NCBI GenBank assembly: GCA_017536105.1
Contig: JAFXRZ010000006.1
Coordinates: 1 to 64,000, forward strand
Origin: Ruminococcus sp.
Lineage (GTDB): Bacteria > Bacillota_A > Clostridia > Oscillospirales > Ruminococcaceae
Length of the DNA stretch: 64,000 nt
Direction: 5' to 3'
In this document: positions 51,527 through 60,234 of the stretch, in pieces
Layout: each line of letters starts with the position of its first letter
Numbering within the stretch: position 1 is the stretch's first letter
Notes under the pieces: model-generated
Seen by the model: only the letters and a program-made list of their open reading frames with translations
What the model was told of the DNA's origin: nothing
Databases searched by the model: none
Position numbers and translations under genes: made by a program

Positions 51527-52033
51527 ATGGATAAGGTATTATTTGTAATAGATATGCAGGAGATATATTGCGGCAGAGGCCGTAATATGGAGAAATACCG
51601 CTATAATGCCGAAAATCTTGTAGATGAGATAAATAAAAGGATCGCTGAATACAAGCCCGAAGAGGTGTTCTATTTCAAGAGCATCGCAAAGGGTATCGGC
51701 GGATTGATCGGCAATATGCCTAAAGAAGGAACTCATGAGGCTAAGTTCGTTGAGAGGCTAAAGATAGTCGGCAAAAATGTCTATGAAAGAAGCAAGCCCG
51801 ATGTCTTTTCTCTCGTCGAGATCGTTGATCTTATGCGCTCGAGGAACGTTAAGGAGATCGAGCTCGTGGGCGTTGACGGCGGAACCTCTATCGGAGCAAC
51901 GGCTGTCACAGCTACGAATGATCTCGACCTCAGGATCATCTACAACAACTACTGCATCGCATCTGCTGTTCCTGCAAAGGCCATGAAATACAGGGAAAAA
52001 TTCAAGCAGAACAGAGTCACGTTCATCAACTGA
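51527..52033 (+). CDS. isochorismatase-like (cysteine hydrolase fold) protein with Ser in place of Cys
   Basis: The 168-residue protein follows the cysteine-hydrolase family layout: Asp9 in LFVIDMQ, Lys90 ([15 protein letters not shown]), and the segment [17 protein letters not shown] where the family has the nucleophile Cys. Here that position is Ser121, so it is either a pseudo-enzyme or uses another chemistry. Its role between ftsY and rdgB is unknown. ATG 51527 has GGGGGAA upstream; the GTG at 51500 lies in the end of ftsY and lacks a ribosome site. Confidence 0.75.
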   Translation: MDKVLFVIDMQEIYCGRGRNMEKYRYNAENLVDEINKRIAEYKPEEVFYFKSIAKGIGGLIGNMPKEGTHEAKFVERLKIVGKNVYERSKPDVFSLVEIVDLMRSRNVKEIELVGVDGGTSIGATAVTATNDLDLRIIYNNYCIASAVPAKAMKYREKFKQNRVTFIN

Positions 52034-52046
52034 AAACGGTGATATA

Positions 52047-52625
52047 ATGAAGCTTATTATCGCAAGCAACAACAAGGGAAAGATAAGGGAATACAAAGAG
52101 ATACTGGAGCCTCTGGGCTATGAGCCGATCTCTCTTGCCGAAGCAGGCATAGGCTCCGACCCTGAGGAAACAGGCAAGACCTTCCGCGAGAATGCATACA
52201 TAAAAGCAAAAGCAGCCCATGAGCTTACAGGCCTCGGCGTCCTTGCCGACGACAGCGGCCTTTGCGTCGATGCTTTGAACGGAGAACCCGGTGTCTATTC
52301 GGCACGTTACGGCGGCCTCGAAACAGCCACGGAGCGTTCGCAGCTTGTCCTGGATAAGCTTGCAGGTGTTCCCGATGATAAAAGAACAGCGAGCTTTGTA
52401 TGCAATATCTGCCTTGTGTTCGGAAACGGAAAGATCATCGAAGCCGAGGGCAGATGCACAGGCAGGATAGCCCACTGCTTTTCGGGAGAGAACGGCTTCG
52501 GCTACGACCCGATCTTCCTCTACGGCGACCGCAGTTTTGCCGAGATCAGCGCCGAGGAAAAGAACAAAGTCTCTCACCGCGCAGAAGCCTTGAGAGACCT
52601 TATCAAAAAGCTTAAGGAGTTATAA
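52047..52625 (+). CDS. rdgB: XTP/dITP diphosphatase (RdgB/HAM1)
   Basis: The 192-residue protein matches the HAM1 family: LIIASNNKGKIREYKEIL at the start, ENAYIKAKAAHELTGLGVLADDSGLCVDALNGEPGVYSARYGG and the late GENGFGYDPIFLY and KNKVSHRAEALRDL. It removes ITP, XTP and their deoxy forms from the nucleotide pool. It precedes yhbY by 5 bp in the collinear run. Confidence 0.95.
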   Translation: MKLIIASNNKGKIREYKEILEPLGYEPISLAEAGIGSDPEETGKTFRENAYIKAKAAHELTGLGVLADDSGLCVDALNGEPGVYSARYGGLETATERSQLVLDKLAGVPDDKRTASFVCNICLVFGNGKIIEAEGRCTGRIAHCFSGENGFGYDPIFLYGDRSFAEISAEEKNKVSHRAEALRDLIKKLKEL

Positions 52626-52630
52626 GATAT

Positions 52631-52927
52631 ATGATAACACCAAAACAGAGAGCCGAGCTGAAGGCTCTTGCAAATACCCTCGAAGCCGCCTTTCAGGTGG
52701 GCAAGGGCGGAGTGAATGATGCCCAGACAGCCCAGATCGACGACTACCTCAGAGTTCACGAGCTGGTCAAGATCAAAGTCCTGGATAACTCCCTCTACAC
52801 CGCAAAGGAAGCCGCCGCAGAGATCAGCGAGGCTATAGGCGCAGAGGTGGTCCAGGTCATCGGCTCGAAGGCCATTATTTACAAACGAAACGAAAAGGAC
52901 CCCGTTATAAAGCTGAGGAATAAATAA
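52631..52927 (+). CDS. yhbY: CRM/YhbY-domain RNA-binding protein
   Basis: The 98-residue protein is a single CRM domain: ITPKQRAELKALANTLEAAFQVGKGGVNDAQTAQIDDYL, then ELVKIKVLDNS and GAEVVQVIGSKAIIYKRN. YhbY-like proteins bind pre-50S particles and may aid ribosome assembly. Its stop codon overlaps the nadD-yqeK start by one base. The yhbY-nadD-yqeK-rsfS order is typical of Firmicutes. Confidence 0.93.
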   Translation: MITPKQRAELKALANTLEAAFQVGKGGVNDAQTAQIDDYLRVHELVKIKVLDNSLYTAKEAAAEISEAIGAEVVQVIGSKAIIYKRNEKDPVIKLRNK

Positions 52928-54174
52928 TGAAGTCTCTTGCAATATTCGGAGGAACGTTCGACCCCGTCCATCTCGGGCACAGACATATCCTTGAATCGGC
53001 AATGGAGGCCGTCAGCCTCGATAAAGTCGTGGTCATCCCCACAAGGATACCGCCTCACAAGCTCGCATTGATGCTCACTTCCGGCGAGGACAGGCTCGAA
53101 ATGTGCCGCATAGCTTTTTCGGATCTTGAAAACGTCGAGGTCTCGGACATCGAGCTGAAAAGAGAAGGGAAGAGCTATTCCTTCTATACAGTAAAGCAGT
53201 TCACCGAGGTCTATCCCGGCACCGAGCTTTATTTTATAATGGGAAGCGATATGCTCCTCTCTTTCATGAGCTGGTACAGATACGAAGACATCCTGAAAAT
53301 GTGCAGCCTTATCTGTATTTCCCGCCGCAGTGACATCAGCCGGCAGGTGCTTGAAGAATACGCCGACCGGCTCCGTGCAATAGGCGGCAGGGTCACAGTC
53401 GCCGATGCAAAACCTTTAGAGCTTTCTTCAACAGAGCTCAGAGAACGCTTGGAATTCGGCCTTGACTGCTCGCCCTATCTCGACCCGGGCGTTTCCGCCT
53501 ATATAAACAAAAAGAATCTATACTGTACTGGAGATAATGCTCCGATGGGAGACAAAAAGAAATATTCGGAATATAAGGAACTTATAAAACAGAAGCTTTC
53601 AAAGAAAAGATATACCCATTCCGTAAATGTTGCGGACGCTGCCGTAAAGCTTGCAAAAAGATACGGCGCAGATGCCGACAAAGCCTGCATCGCAGGGCTC
53701 TTGCACGACGTCTGCAAGGAGCTTCCCACCGACGAACAGCTTGCCCTTGTAAATCAGTGCGAGCTCGATGTCAGCGAGGTGGAGCTTTCGGCACCTCCCC
53801 TTTTCCACGCGGTCGCAGGTGCGGTCTATGTGAAGCAGGAACTCGGCATAGACGACCCCGAGATAATCCGCGCTATCCGCTACCACACAGTTGCCTGCGG
53901 AAACATGGACAAGCTCTCGAAGATAATCTATATTGCCGATCTTATCTCGGACGAGCGCGATTATAAAGACGTGAAAAAAATGAGGAAGTACGCCGAGCAG
54001 GGCCTTGACAAGGCGATGCTGGAAGCACTGAAATTCTCGATAACCGATTCCGTCGCAAAGGGAAATACCATTCCCGTGTGTACGCTTGAAGCATATAACG
54101 ACCATATAAAAGCAGAAAGAAGATCTGAAAAGGAGGATCAGCATGGCAGAGATAACTCAGAAGCAAAAAATTGA
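52927..54174 (+). CDS. fused nicotinate-nucleotide adenylyltransferase (NadD) and YqeK-type HD phosphohydrolase
   Basis: The 415-residue protein joins two enzymes that are usually separate neighbouring genes. NadD part (about 1-200): IFGGTFDPVHLGHRHIL, PTRIPPHK, the late LSSTELRERL. It transfers AMP to nicotinate mononucleotide for NAD synthesis. YqeK part (about 215-395): RYTHSVNVADAAVKLAKRYG, HD pair in GLLHDVCKELP, IRYHTVACGNM and YIADLISDERDY; YqeK hydrolyses Ap4A. The last 32 bp overlap rsfS. The reading frame is continuous at the joint. Confidence 0.92.
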   Translation: MKSLAIFGGTFDPVHLGHRHILESAMEAVSLDKVVVIPTRIPPHKLALMLTSGEDRLEMCRIAFSDLENVEVSDIELKREGKSYSFYTVKQFTEVYPGTELYFIMGSDMLLSFMSWYRYEDILKMCSLICISRRSDISRQVLEEYADRLRAIGGRVTVADAKPLELSSTELRERLEFGLDCSPYLDPGVSAYINKKNLYCTGDNAPMGDKKKYSEYKELIKQKLSKKRYTHSVNVADAAVKLAKRYGADADKACIAGLLHDVCKELPTDEQLALVNQCELDVSEVELSAPPLFHAVAGAVYVKQELGIDDPEIIRAIRYHTVACGNMDKLSKIIYIADLISDERDYKDVKKMRKYAEQGLDKAMLEALKFSITDSVAKGNTIPVCTLEAYNDHIKAERRSEKEDQHGRDNSEAKN

Positions 54175-54511
54175 AACGATAATCAAGGCACTCGATTCAA
54201 AGAGGGCAGAGGATATACAGCTTATCGGCATAAAGGATCTGACCATAATCGCCGATTATTTCGTTATCGCAAACGGTACGTCCAGCACTCAGACAAAGGC
54301 TCTTGCAGACAGCGTGGAGTATGAGCTGAAGCAGCTGGGAGTCGAGCCTGTCCGTCAGGAGGGCTATGCCGGCGCAAACTGGATAATCCTTGATTACAAC
54401 GATATCGTAGTCCACGTTTTTTACAAAGAGACCAGAGATTTCTACAACCTTGAAAAGCTCTGGCAGGACGGAGAATTCGTCGATATCAGCCAGTATATCG
54501 TAAAGGAATAG
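54143..54511 (+). CDS. rsfS: ribosomal silencing factor RsfS
   Basis: The 122-residue protein matches RsfS: DIQLIGIKDLTIIADYFVIANGTSSTQTKALADSVEYELKQ and GYAGANWIILDYNDIVVHVFYKETRDFYNLEKLWQD. It binds L14 and blocks subunit joining when nutrients run low. It overlaps the nadD-yqeK gene by 32 bp with AAGGAGG inside that gene, so translation is probably coupled. Confidence 0.95.
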   Translation: MAEITQKQKIETIIKALDSKRAEDIQLIGIKDLTIIADYFVIANGTSSTQTKALADSVEYELKQLGVEPVRQEGYAGANWIILDYNDIVVHVFYKETRDFYNLEKLWQDGEFVDISQYIVKE

Positions 54512-54540
54512 ATAATAATTATTGCAAAGGAATGATATAA

Positions 54541-56979
54541 ATGAGCAACTACGATTTTGCCGCCATCGAAGCCAAGTGGCAGAAATACTGGGAGGAGAAC
54601 GAGACTTTCAAGACAGACGTCTGGGATTTCAGCAAGCCCAAGTTCTATGCTCTCGATATGTTCCCTTATCCTTCGGGAGTGGGTCTCCATGCAGGACACC
54701 CCGAGGGCTACACAGCCACCGATATAGTTTCGAGAATGAAGCGTATGCAGGGCTATAATGTCCTCCACCCCATGGGCTACGATTCCTTCGGTCTGCCTGC
54801 CGAGCAGTATGCGGTCAACACAGGAAATCACCCCAACGGCTTTACCCAGGAGAACATCAAGACCTTCTCGAAGCAGCTCAAAGAGCTGGGCTTCGACTAT
54901 GACTGGTCGAAGATGATAGCCACCTCCGACCCCTCGTATTATAAGTGGACCCAGTGGATATTCAAGCAGCTCTATCTCGACGGCTACGCCAAGTACATAG
55001 ATATGCCCGTAAACTGGTGTGAGGAGCTGGGTACAGTTCTCTCCAATGACGAGGTCATCGACGGCAAATCCGAACGCGGAGGCTTCCCCGTAGTCCGCAA
55101 GAATATGAAGCAGTGGGTCATCGACCAGCCTGCATTCGCCGAGAAGCTCCTTGAAGGTCTCGACGAGATCGACTGGCCGGAGTCCACAAAGTCCATGCAG
55201 CGCAACTGGATCGGCAGATCCACAGGCGTTGAGGTCGAGTTCGATATCGTAGGCGGTGGAAAGTTCTCTATCTTCACCACCTGTATTGAAACTATATACG
55301 GCATCACCTTTATGGTGCTTGCTCCCGACGGCACGATCACAGAGAGCCTTCTCGACAGAGTTCAGAACCGCGAAGAGGTTCAGGCTTATATTGACGAGAC
55401 CAAGAAGAAAAATGACATGGACCGCACCGAGCTCAACAAGACCAAATCCGGCTGCGAGCTCAAGGGCGTTACCTGCATAAACCCCGTAAACGGCAAGGAA
55501 GTCCGTATGTTCATCGGAGATTTCGTCCTTGCAAGCTACGGCACAGGTGCCGTAATGGCTGTCCCCAGCCACGACCAGCGTGACTATGAGTATGCCGTTG
55601 CCCACAATATCGATATGATCCAGGTCATCGACGGCAGCGACGAAGTTGGACACGTTGATGTTTCCGGCGCTGCTATGGAGAAGCAGGAGTACCTCGGCAA
55701 GGGCTATAAGCTGGTAAATTCCGAGGAGTTCACCGGCCTTACCGTTGAGGAAGCCAAGGAAGCTATCACTCAGAAGCTCGAGAAAATGGGCAGAGCAAAG
55801 AGAACTGTCAACTATCATTTCCGCGAGTGGATATTTGCCCGCCAGCGTTATTGGGGCGAGCCTGTTCCCGTTGTTCACGGAGAAGACGGGGAGATACACG
55901 TCCTCGACGACAGCGAGCTGCCTCTCGTTCTGCCGGAGCTTGACGACTACAAAGGCAAGAACGGCAAAGCACCCCTCGAGAATGCCACCGAGTGGAAGAA
56001 GTACGACAATAACGGCGTAAAGGGCACACGGGAGACCTCCACAATGCCCGGAAGCGCAGGCTCCAGCTGGTATTATTTCAGATATATCGACCCCGAGAAC
56101 GATAAAGAGTTCGCAAATTACGAGCTTCTCAAGCACTGGATGCCCGTTGACCTCTACATCGGAGGGCCCGAGCACGCAGTGGGACACCTTATCTATTCCC
56201 GTATCTGGAACAGATACCTCTACGACAAGGGCCTTGCTCCCACAAAGGAGCCCTTCAAGAAGCTCGTTCACCAGGGCATGATCCTCGGCGAGAACGGCAT
56301 AAAGATGGGCAAGCGTTTCCCCGAATTCGTTGTAAATCCTTCGGATATCGTAAACAAATACGGTGCAGATACCCTGAGACTCTATGAGATGTTCATGGGG
56401 CCCCTCGAGGTCAGCAAGCCCTGGAGCCAGGCAGGCGTTGAAGGCGCAAAGAAGTTCCTCAACAGAGTTTGGAATTTCTTCACCGAGGAAAAGAACCTCA
56501 CCGACACAGACAACGGTGCACTTGCAAAGGTCTATAACCAGACTGTAAAGAAAGTCACCGGCGACTACGAGCAGCTTGCCTTTAATACTGCGATCGCCCA
56601 GATGATGATCTTCGTCAATGCAGTATATAAGAACGAGACCTGTCCCAGAGCCTATGCGGAAGGCTTTATCAAGATGCTTTCCTGTGTTGCTCCTCACATC
56701 GGCGAGGAGATATGGAGCATCCTCGGACACGACAAGACCATAGCCTACGAGCCCTGGCCCACATACGACGAAGCACATCTTGTAGAGGATACTATCGAGA
56801 TCGTTGCTCAGGTCAACGGCAAGGTTAAGTGCAAGCTCAATGTTCCCGTAGATATCTCTCAGGAAGAAGCTGTTGCTCTTGCCAAGGCTGACGAAGCTGT
56901 TATCAAGGCTATCGAGGGCAAGAATGTTGTCAAGGAGATCTACGTTAAGGGCAGACTTGTCAACATAGTTGCTAAATAA
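54541..56979 (+). CDS. leuS: leucyl-tRNA synthetase
   Basis: The 812-residue class I synthetase has the HIGH motif as HAGH (residues 50-53 in PYPSGVGLHAGHPEGYTATD), an editing (CP1) domain with YGTGAVMAVPSHDQRDYEYA, FREWIFARQRYWGEP, the tRNA-binding region and the C-terminal domain. The KMSKS loop reads KMGKR (588-592), and the editing-domain Thr-rich stretch reads FTTCIETIYG. Such variants occur in some lineages, so it is presumed active. It closes the collinear run; no T-box precedes it, as rsfS is only 29 bp away. Confidence 0.95.
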   Translation: MSNYDFAAIEAKWQKYWEENETFKTDVWDFSKPKFYALDMFPYPSGVGLHAGHPEGYTATDIVSRMKRMQGYNVLHPMGYDSFGLPAEQYAVNTGNHPNGFTQENIKTFSKQLKELGFDYDWSKMIATSDPSYYKWTQWIFKQLYLDGYAKYIDMPVNWCEELGTVLSNDEVIDGKSERGGFPVVRKNMKQWVIDQPAFAEKLLEGLDEIDWPESTKSMQRNWIGRSTGVEVEFDIVGGGKFSIFTTCIETIYGITFMVLAPDGTITESLLDRVQNREEVQAYIDETKKKNDMDRTELNKTKSGCELKGVTCINPVNGKEVRMFIGDFVLASYGTGAVMAVPSHDQRDYEYAVAHNIDMIQVIDGSDEVGHVDVSGAAMEKQEYLGKGYKLVNSEEFTGLTVEEAKEAITQKLEKMGRAKRTVNYHFREWIFARQRYWGEPVPVVHGEDGEIHVLDDSELPLVLPELDDYKGKNGKAPLENATEWKKYDNNGVKGTRETSTMPGSAGSSWYYFRYIDPENDKEFANYELLKHWMPVDLYIGGPEHAVGHLIYSRIWNRYLYDKGLAPTKEPFKKLVHQGMILGENGIKMGKRFPEFVVNPSDIVNKYGADTLRLYEMFMGPLEVSKPWSQAGVEGAKKFLNRVWNFFTEEKNLTDTDNGALAKVYNQTVKKVTGDYEQLAFNTAIAQMMIFVNAVYKNETCPRAYAEGFIKMLSCVAPHIGEEIWSILGHDKTIAYEPWPTYDEAHLVEDTIEIVAQVNGKVKCKLNVPVDISQEEAVALAKADEAVIKAIEGKNVVKEIYVKGRLVNIVAK

Positions 56980-57040
56980 TTGAATTTCGTCAATTTGATT
57001 CATGTATTAAAAAAATATTAAGATTTTTTCAAAAAAGCTC

Positions 57041-57069
57041 TTGACAAGCAAGCTGCATTATAGTATAAT
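57041..57069 (+). promoter_or_regulatory. sigma-A promoter for rpsU
   Basis: TTGACA (57041-57046), 17-bp spacer, TATAAT (57064-57069). Confidence 0.9.
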
Positions 57070-57075
57070 GTATTT

Positions 57076-57227
57076 TGTAATCGTATTAGCTTTTATTATG
57101 CAGAGCTTAAGACAGAGAGCCGGCAACGGTTCGGATCGCCTTGTTGCGTTCGCCTTCACTATTCACCGAATGGTTCTGCTGTGCTGATGCGTTTCTCTGT
57201 CAAAGGTGGCAAAGGGAGGGAATAATT
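57076..57227 (+). ncRNA. structured 5' leader of rpsU
   Basis: About 150 transcribed bases precede rpsU. GACAGAGA (57111-57118) and TCTCTGTC (57194-57201) form a perfect 8-bp long-range stem closing a roughly 75-base domain with further pairing options (GGCAAC / GTTGCG). It looks like a cis-acting leader, perhaps bound by a ribosomal protein. I match it to no named RNA family. Confidence 0.45.
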
Positions 57228-57401
57228 TTGGCAGAAATCCGTGTTGGAAAGAACGAAACTTTGGACACAGCTCTTAAGAGATTTAAGAGATCCTGCGCTA
57301 AAGACGGCGTTATCGCTGAGGTTCGTAAGAGAGAACACTACGAAAAGCCTTCGGTAAAGCGTAAGAAGAAGTCCGAAGCTGCTCGTAAGAGAAAGTACTG
57401 A
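57228..57401 (+). CDS. rpsU: 30S ribosomal protein S21
   Basis: The 57-residue basic protein ([21 protein letters not shown]...RKRKY) is S21. The start is TTG at 57228, set by AGGGAGGG about 8 bases upstream; the frame extends further upstream, but into the leader with no ribosome site. S21 is needed for mRNA engagement on the 30S subunit. It is a single-gene unit with a long leader and its own terminator. Confidence 0.95.
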   Translation: MAEIRVGKNETLDTALKRFKRSCAKDGVIAEVRKREHYEKPSVKRKKKSEAARKRKY

Positions 57402-57414
57402 TATGTATAACTGA

Positions 57415-57441
57415 AAGCGGGCATTTATGTCCGCTTTTTTG
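57415..57441 (+). terminator. intrinsic terminator of rpsU
   Basis: AAGCGGGCA pairs with TGTCCGCTT around TTTA, then TTTTTT. Confidence 0.92.
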
Positions 57442-57465
57442 CTTTAATTAACAAGGAGAAGAATA

Positions 57466-57969
57466 TTGTTCAGACCTACTTATGTATTTGACAAGGTCAC
57501 GGATATCAAAGCCGATTTTCTGAAAAAAAAAGGCATCAAGGCCCTTATCCTCGACCTCGACAACACCCTGACCACACATAACAATCCCATACCGCCGCAG
57601 TCGAGCCTCGACTGGATAGCCGAAATGAAAAGCGCAGGCATCCGGCTGATGATCGTTTCAAACAACAGATCCGAAAGGGTATTGCCCTTTGCCGAAGAGC
57701 TGGGTCTTGAATTTGAATCAAGGGGCTTGAAGCCTCTGCCCTTCGGCTATGACCGCGCAGTTAAAAGGCTCGGGCTCAAAAAGAGGGAAGTAGCAGCTGT
57801 CGGAGACCAGATCTTCACAGACGTTATGGGCTGCTTCACCGCAGGCATACGCTCTATCTTCGTCTTCCCCATAGAGCCGGAGACCAGCCTGCCTTTCAGG
57901 ATAAAGCGAACTATCGAAAAGCCGTTTTTACCCAAGTTCCCAGAAAAGAAAGGAATGAAGAACAAATGA
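57466..57969 (+). CDS. yqeG: YqeG-family HAD phosphatase
   Basis: The 167-residue protein has the HAD motifs ALILDLDNTLTTH (motif I, about residues 26-38), IVSNN (motif II), a Lys/Pro region GLKPLPFGYDRA and AVGDQIFTDVMG (motif IV). YqeG is a cytoplasmic HAD IIIA phosphatase, conserved in Firmicutes, substrate not settled (phosphatidylglycerophosphate phosphatase activity is known for relatives such as PgpP/GEP4). The start is TTG at 57466 with AAGGAG upstream. aroQ overlaps its stop by 4 bp. Confidence 0.88.
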   Translation: MFRPTYVFDKVTDIKADFLKKKGIKALILDLDNTLTTHNNPIPPQSSLDWIAEMKSAGIRLMIVSNNRSERVLPFAEELGLEFESRGLKPLPFGYDRAVKRLGLKKREVAAVGDQIFTDVMGCFTAGIRSIFVFPIEPETSLPFRIKRTIEKPFLPKFPEKKGMKNK

Positions 57970-58418
57970 AAAAGATACTTGTTATCCACGGACCCAACCT
58001 CAATCTCCTGGGAGAAAGAGAGCCCGGAGTTTACGGCGTTGACAGATTCGATACCGTAAACGATGAGATAATCGAAAGAGCTATGAACCTCGGCATGGTC
58101 TGTGAAGTCTTCCAGTCCAACCACGAGGGAGAGATCATCGACACCCTGCACCTTGCAAGAAGAAAGTACGACGGCGTTATCCTCAATGCCGGCGCATATA
58201 CCCACTACAGCTATGCCATTAGAGATGCCATCGCTGCGATAAAGATACCCGTTATCGAAGTCCATCTCAGCAATATCCATGCAAGAGAGGAGTTCCGCCA
58301 TACGTCTGTCATCGCACCTGTCTGCAAAGGACAGATCGCAGGCTTCGGAAAGAGATCATATTTCCTGGCAGTTCAGGCTCTGCACGAGCTGCTTGACGAG
58401 GTAAGCTATGAGCAGTGA
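57966..58418 (+). CDS. aroQ: 3-dehydroquinate dehydratase, type II
   Basis: The 150-residue protein has GPNLNLLGEREPGVYG at the start (with the catalytic Tyr), the NHEGEIIDTLH segment, ILNAGAYTHYSYAIRDAI and VIEVHLSNIHAREEFRHTSVIAPVCKGQIAGFG. It dehydrates 3-dehydroquinate in the shikimate pathway as a dodecamer. It overlaps yqeG by 4 bp and pepP by 11 bp, so the three form a tight operon; other aro genes are not in the window. Confidence 0.96.
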   Translation: MKKILVIHGPNLNLLGEREPGVYGVDRFDTVNDEIIERAMNLGMVCEVFQSNHEGEIIDTLHLARRKYDGVILNAGAYTHYSYAIRDAIAAIKIPVIEVHLSNIHAREEFRHTSVIAPVCKGQIAGFGKRSYFLAVQALHELLDEVSYEQ

Positions 58419-59490
58419 GTATCCCGCTCAGCTAAGAGCTTTGATGAAGGGCCTTTCGGATTTCACCGACTGTGCCGTTATTTCCGACGACATTGACAGG
58501 CGCTATTTCACCGGGATGAAGTCCAGCGACGGCACCCTTGTTTGCTTCAGGGACTGCGCTTATCTCATCATTGACTCCCGATATTTCGAGAAAGCCTCGA
58601 AGGCTGTAAAGGGCTGCGAGGTCCTGCTTCAGGTCGATCTTTATCTCCAGATAAACAAGCTCATCAAAAAGCACGAAGCAAAGAAAGTCTCCGTGGATAT
58701 CTCAAAGACCACAGTTGCCAAAAAGCTCATTCTGGAGAAGAAGATAGAAGCGGCCCTTGACTGTTCTCAGGAGCTTGAAAAGCTTGTGAGAAATATCCGT
58801 TCCGTAAAGCGTCAGGAAGAGATAGAGTGTATGATCGAGGCACAGCGTATCGCCGAAAAAGGCTTCGAGCATATGCTTGGATTCATCAAGCCCGGAAAGA
58901 CAGAACGCGAGATACAGCTCGAGCTGGATTTCTATATGCTTAGCCACGGTGCAGAGGCTCTGTCTTTTGATACTATCGCTCTTTCCGGTGCAAATACCTC
59001 GATGCCCCACGGTGTACCTTCCGATAAGCCTGTGGAGGCCGGCGAGTTCGTGCTTATGGATTTCGGCGCAGTAGTCGAAGGCTACCACAGCGATATGACG
59101 AGAACCATCTGTCTCGGCACTCCGAGCGATGAGATGCAGAAGGTATATGACATCGTCCTCAAAGCCCAGCTTGCAGGTCTTGCCGCCGTCCGCAGCGGAA
59201 TGAAAGCAAGCGACCTCGACGGCATCGCAAGAAAGATAATATCCGACGAAGGCTACGGCCAGTGCTTCGGACATTCCCTCGGACACGGCGTCGGAATGGA
59301 CATCCACGAAACGCCTTTTGCCTCGCCAAAGAGCGCGGAAGTCCTGAAAGAGAACATGATCGTCACCGTTGAACCCGGTATCTACCTGCCGGGGAAGTTC
59401 GGCGTCAGGATAGAGGATTTCGTAGTCGTCAAAAATGACGGCTGCCTCAATATGACAAATGCGCCCAAGCAGCTGATCTCTTTAATGTAA
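58408..59490 (+). CDS. Xaa-Pro aminopeptidase (M24 family)
   Basis: The 360-residue protein has an N-terminal creatinase-like domain (about 1-130) and a pita-bread M24 metallopeptidase domain with metal ligands in LMDFGAVVEGYHSDMTRT, GHSLGHGVGMDIHE, VTVEPGIYLPGKFGVRIED. It removes N-terminal residues before proline; it belongs to the PepP/PepQ group common next to efp in Firmicutes. It overlaps aroQ by 11 bp. Confidence 0.93.
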   Translation: MSSEYPAQLRALMKGLSDFTDCAVISDDIDRRYFTGMKSSDGTLVCFRDCAYLIIDSRYFEKASKAVKGCEVLLQVDLYLQINKLIKKHEAKKVSVDISKTTVAKKLILEKKIEAALDCSQELEKLVRNIRSVKRQEEIECMIEAQRIAEKGFEHMLGFIKPGKTEREIQLELDFYMLSHGAEALSFDTIALSGANTSMPHGVPSDKPVEAGEFVLMDFGAVVEGYHSDMTRTICLGTPSDEMQKVYDIVLKAQLAGLAAVRSGMKASDLDGIARKIISDEGYGQCFGHSLGHGVGMDIHETPFASPKSAEVLKENMIVTVEPGIYLPGKFGVRIEDFVVVKNDGCLNMTNAPKQLISLM

Positions 59491-59527
59491 ATAAATTATT
59501 AATGTGAGAAAAAAGGGCAAAAAGCTC

Positions 59528-59556
59528 TTGCAAAATGGGCGGAAATATAGTAAAAT
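59528..59556 (+). promoter_or_regulatory. sigma-A promoter for efp
   Basis: TTGCAA (59528-59533), 17-bp spacer, TAAAAT (59551-59556). Confidence 0.7.
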
Positions 59557-59635
59557 ATAGTATAAGGGTATCGCTGTGCCTATGCACGGCGAGAATATCT
59601 GCTTTTGCAGAAAACTTATTTGGAGGTATCAAGAT

Positions 59636-60193
59636 ATGATAACTGCTGGCGATTTCAGAAACGGCGTAACTTTTGAAGAGGAAGGCAACGTAATGCAGAT
59701 CGTTGAGTTCCAGCACGTTAAGCCCGGCAAAGGCGCTGCATTCGTAAGAGCAAAGGTAAAGAACGTTATTTCGGGTTCCGTAGTTGAAAAGACTTACAAC
59801 CCTACCGCTAAATTCCCCACAGCTTTCGTTGAGAGAAAGGATATGGAGTATTCCTATAACGACGGCGATCTCTATTACTTCATGGATCCCGAGAGTTATG
59901 AGCTCGTTCCCGTAAACAGCTCCGAGCTTTCCGACAACTTCAAGTTCGTTAAGGAGAACATGGTCTGCAAGATCCTTTCCTATAAGGGCAAGGTATTCGG
60001 CGTTGAGCCTCCGTTCTTCGTTGACCTCGAAGTTACCGAGACAGAGCCTGGCCTTGCAGGAAACACTGCAACGAACGCTACCAAGCCCGCAACTGTTGAG
60101 ACCGGCGCCGAGATCAAAGTCCCGCTGTTCATCAACATCGGCGATAAGATCAGGATCGACACTCGTACCTGCGAGTATATGGAGCGTGCTTGA
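59636..60193 (+). CDS. efp: translation elongation factor P
   Basis: The 185-residue protein has three beta domains typical of [47 protein letters not shown] KOW domain with the tip Lys34 (PGKGAAF), then two OB domains ending [16 protein letters not shown] relieves ribosome stalling at polyproline, relevant here given the Pro-rich envelope proteins. ATG 59636 has GGAGGT upstream; a longer frame upstream has no ribosome site. The Lys may be modified; no EpmA/YmfI gene is seen. Confidence 0.95.
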   Translation: MITAGDFRNGVTFEEEGNVMQIVEFQHVKPGKGAAFVRAKVKNVISGSVVEKTYNPTAKFPTAFVERKDMEYSYNDGDLYYFMDPESYELVPVNSSELSDNFKFVKENMVCKILSYKGKVFGVEPPFFVDLEVTETEPGLAGNTATNATKPATVETGAEIKVPLFINIGDKIRIDTRTCEYMERA

Positions 60194-60234
60194 TTTAAAG
60201 GCTTGTCCCGACTATATAAGAGAGGAGCTTTGTT

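Noticed and set aside
54512..54540. T-box before leuS
   Set aside because: Only 29 bp separate leuS from rsfS, too short for a T-box.
54442..57003. Open frame of 853 codons antisense to leuS
   Set aside because: It mirrors leuS in a complementary frame, has no ribosome site and no recognisable motif; leuS is certain.
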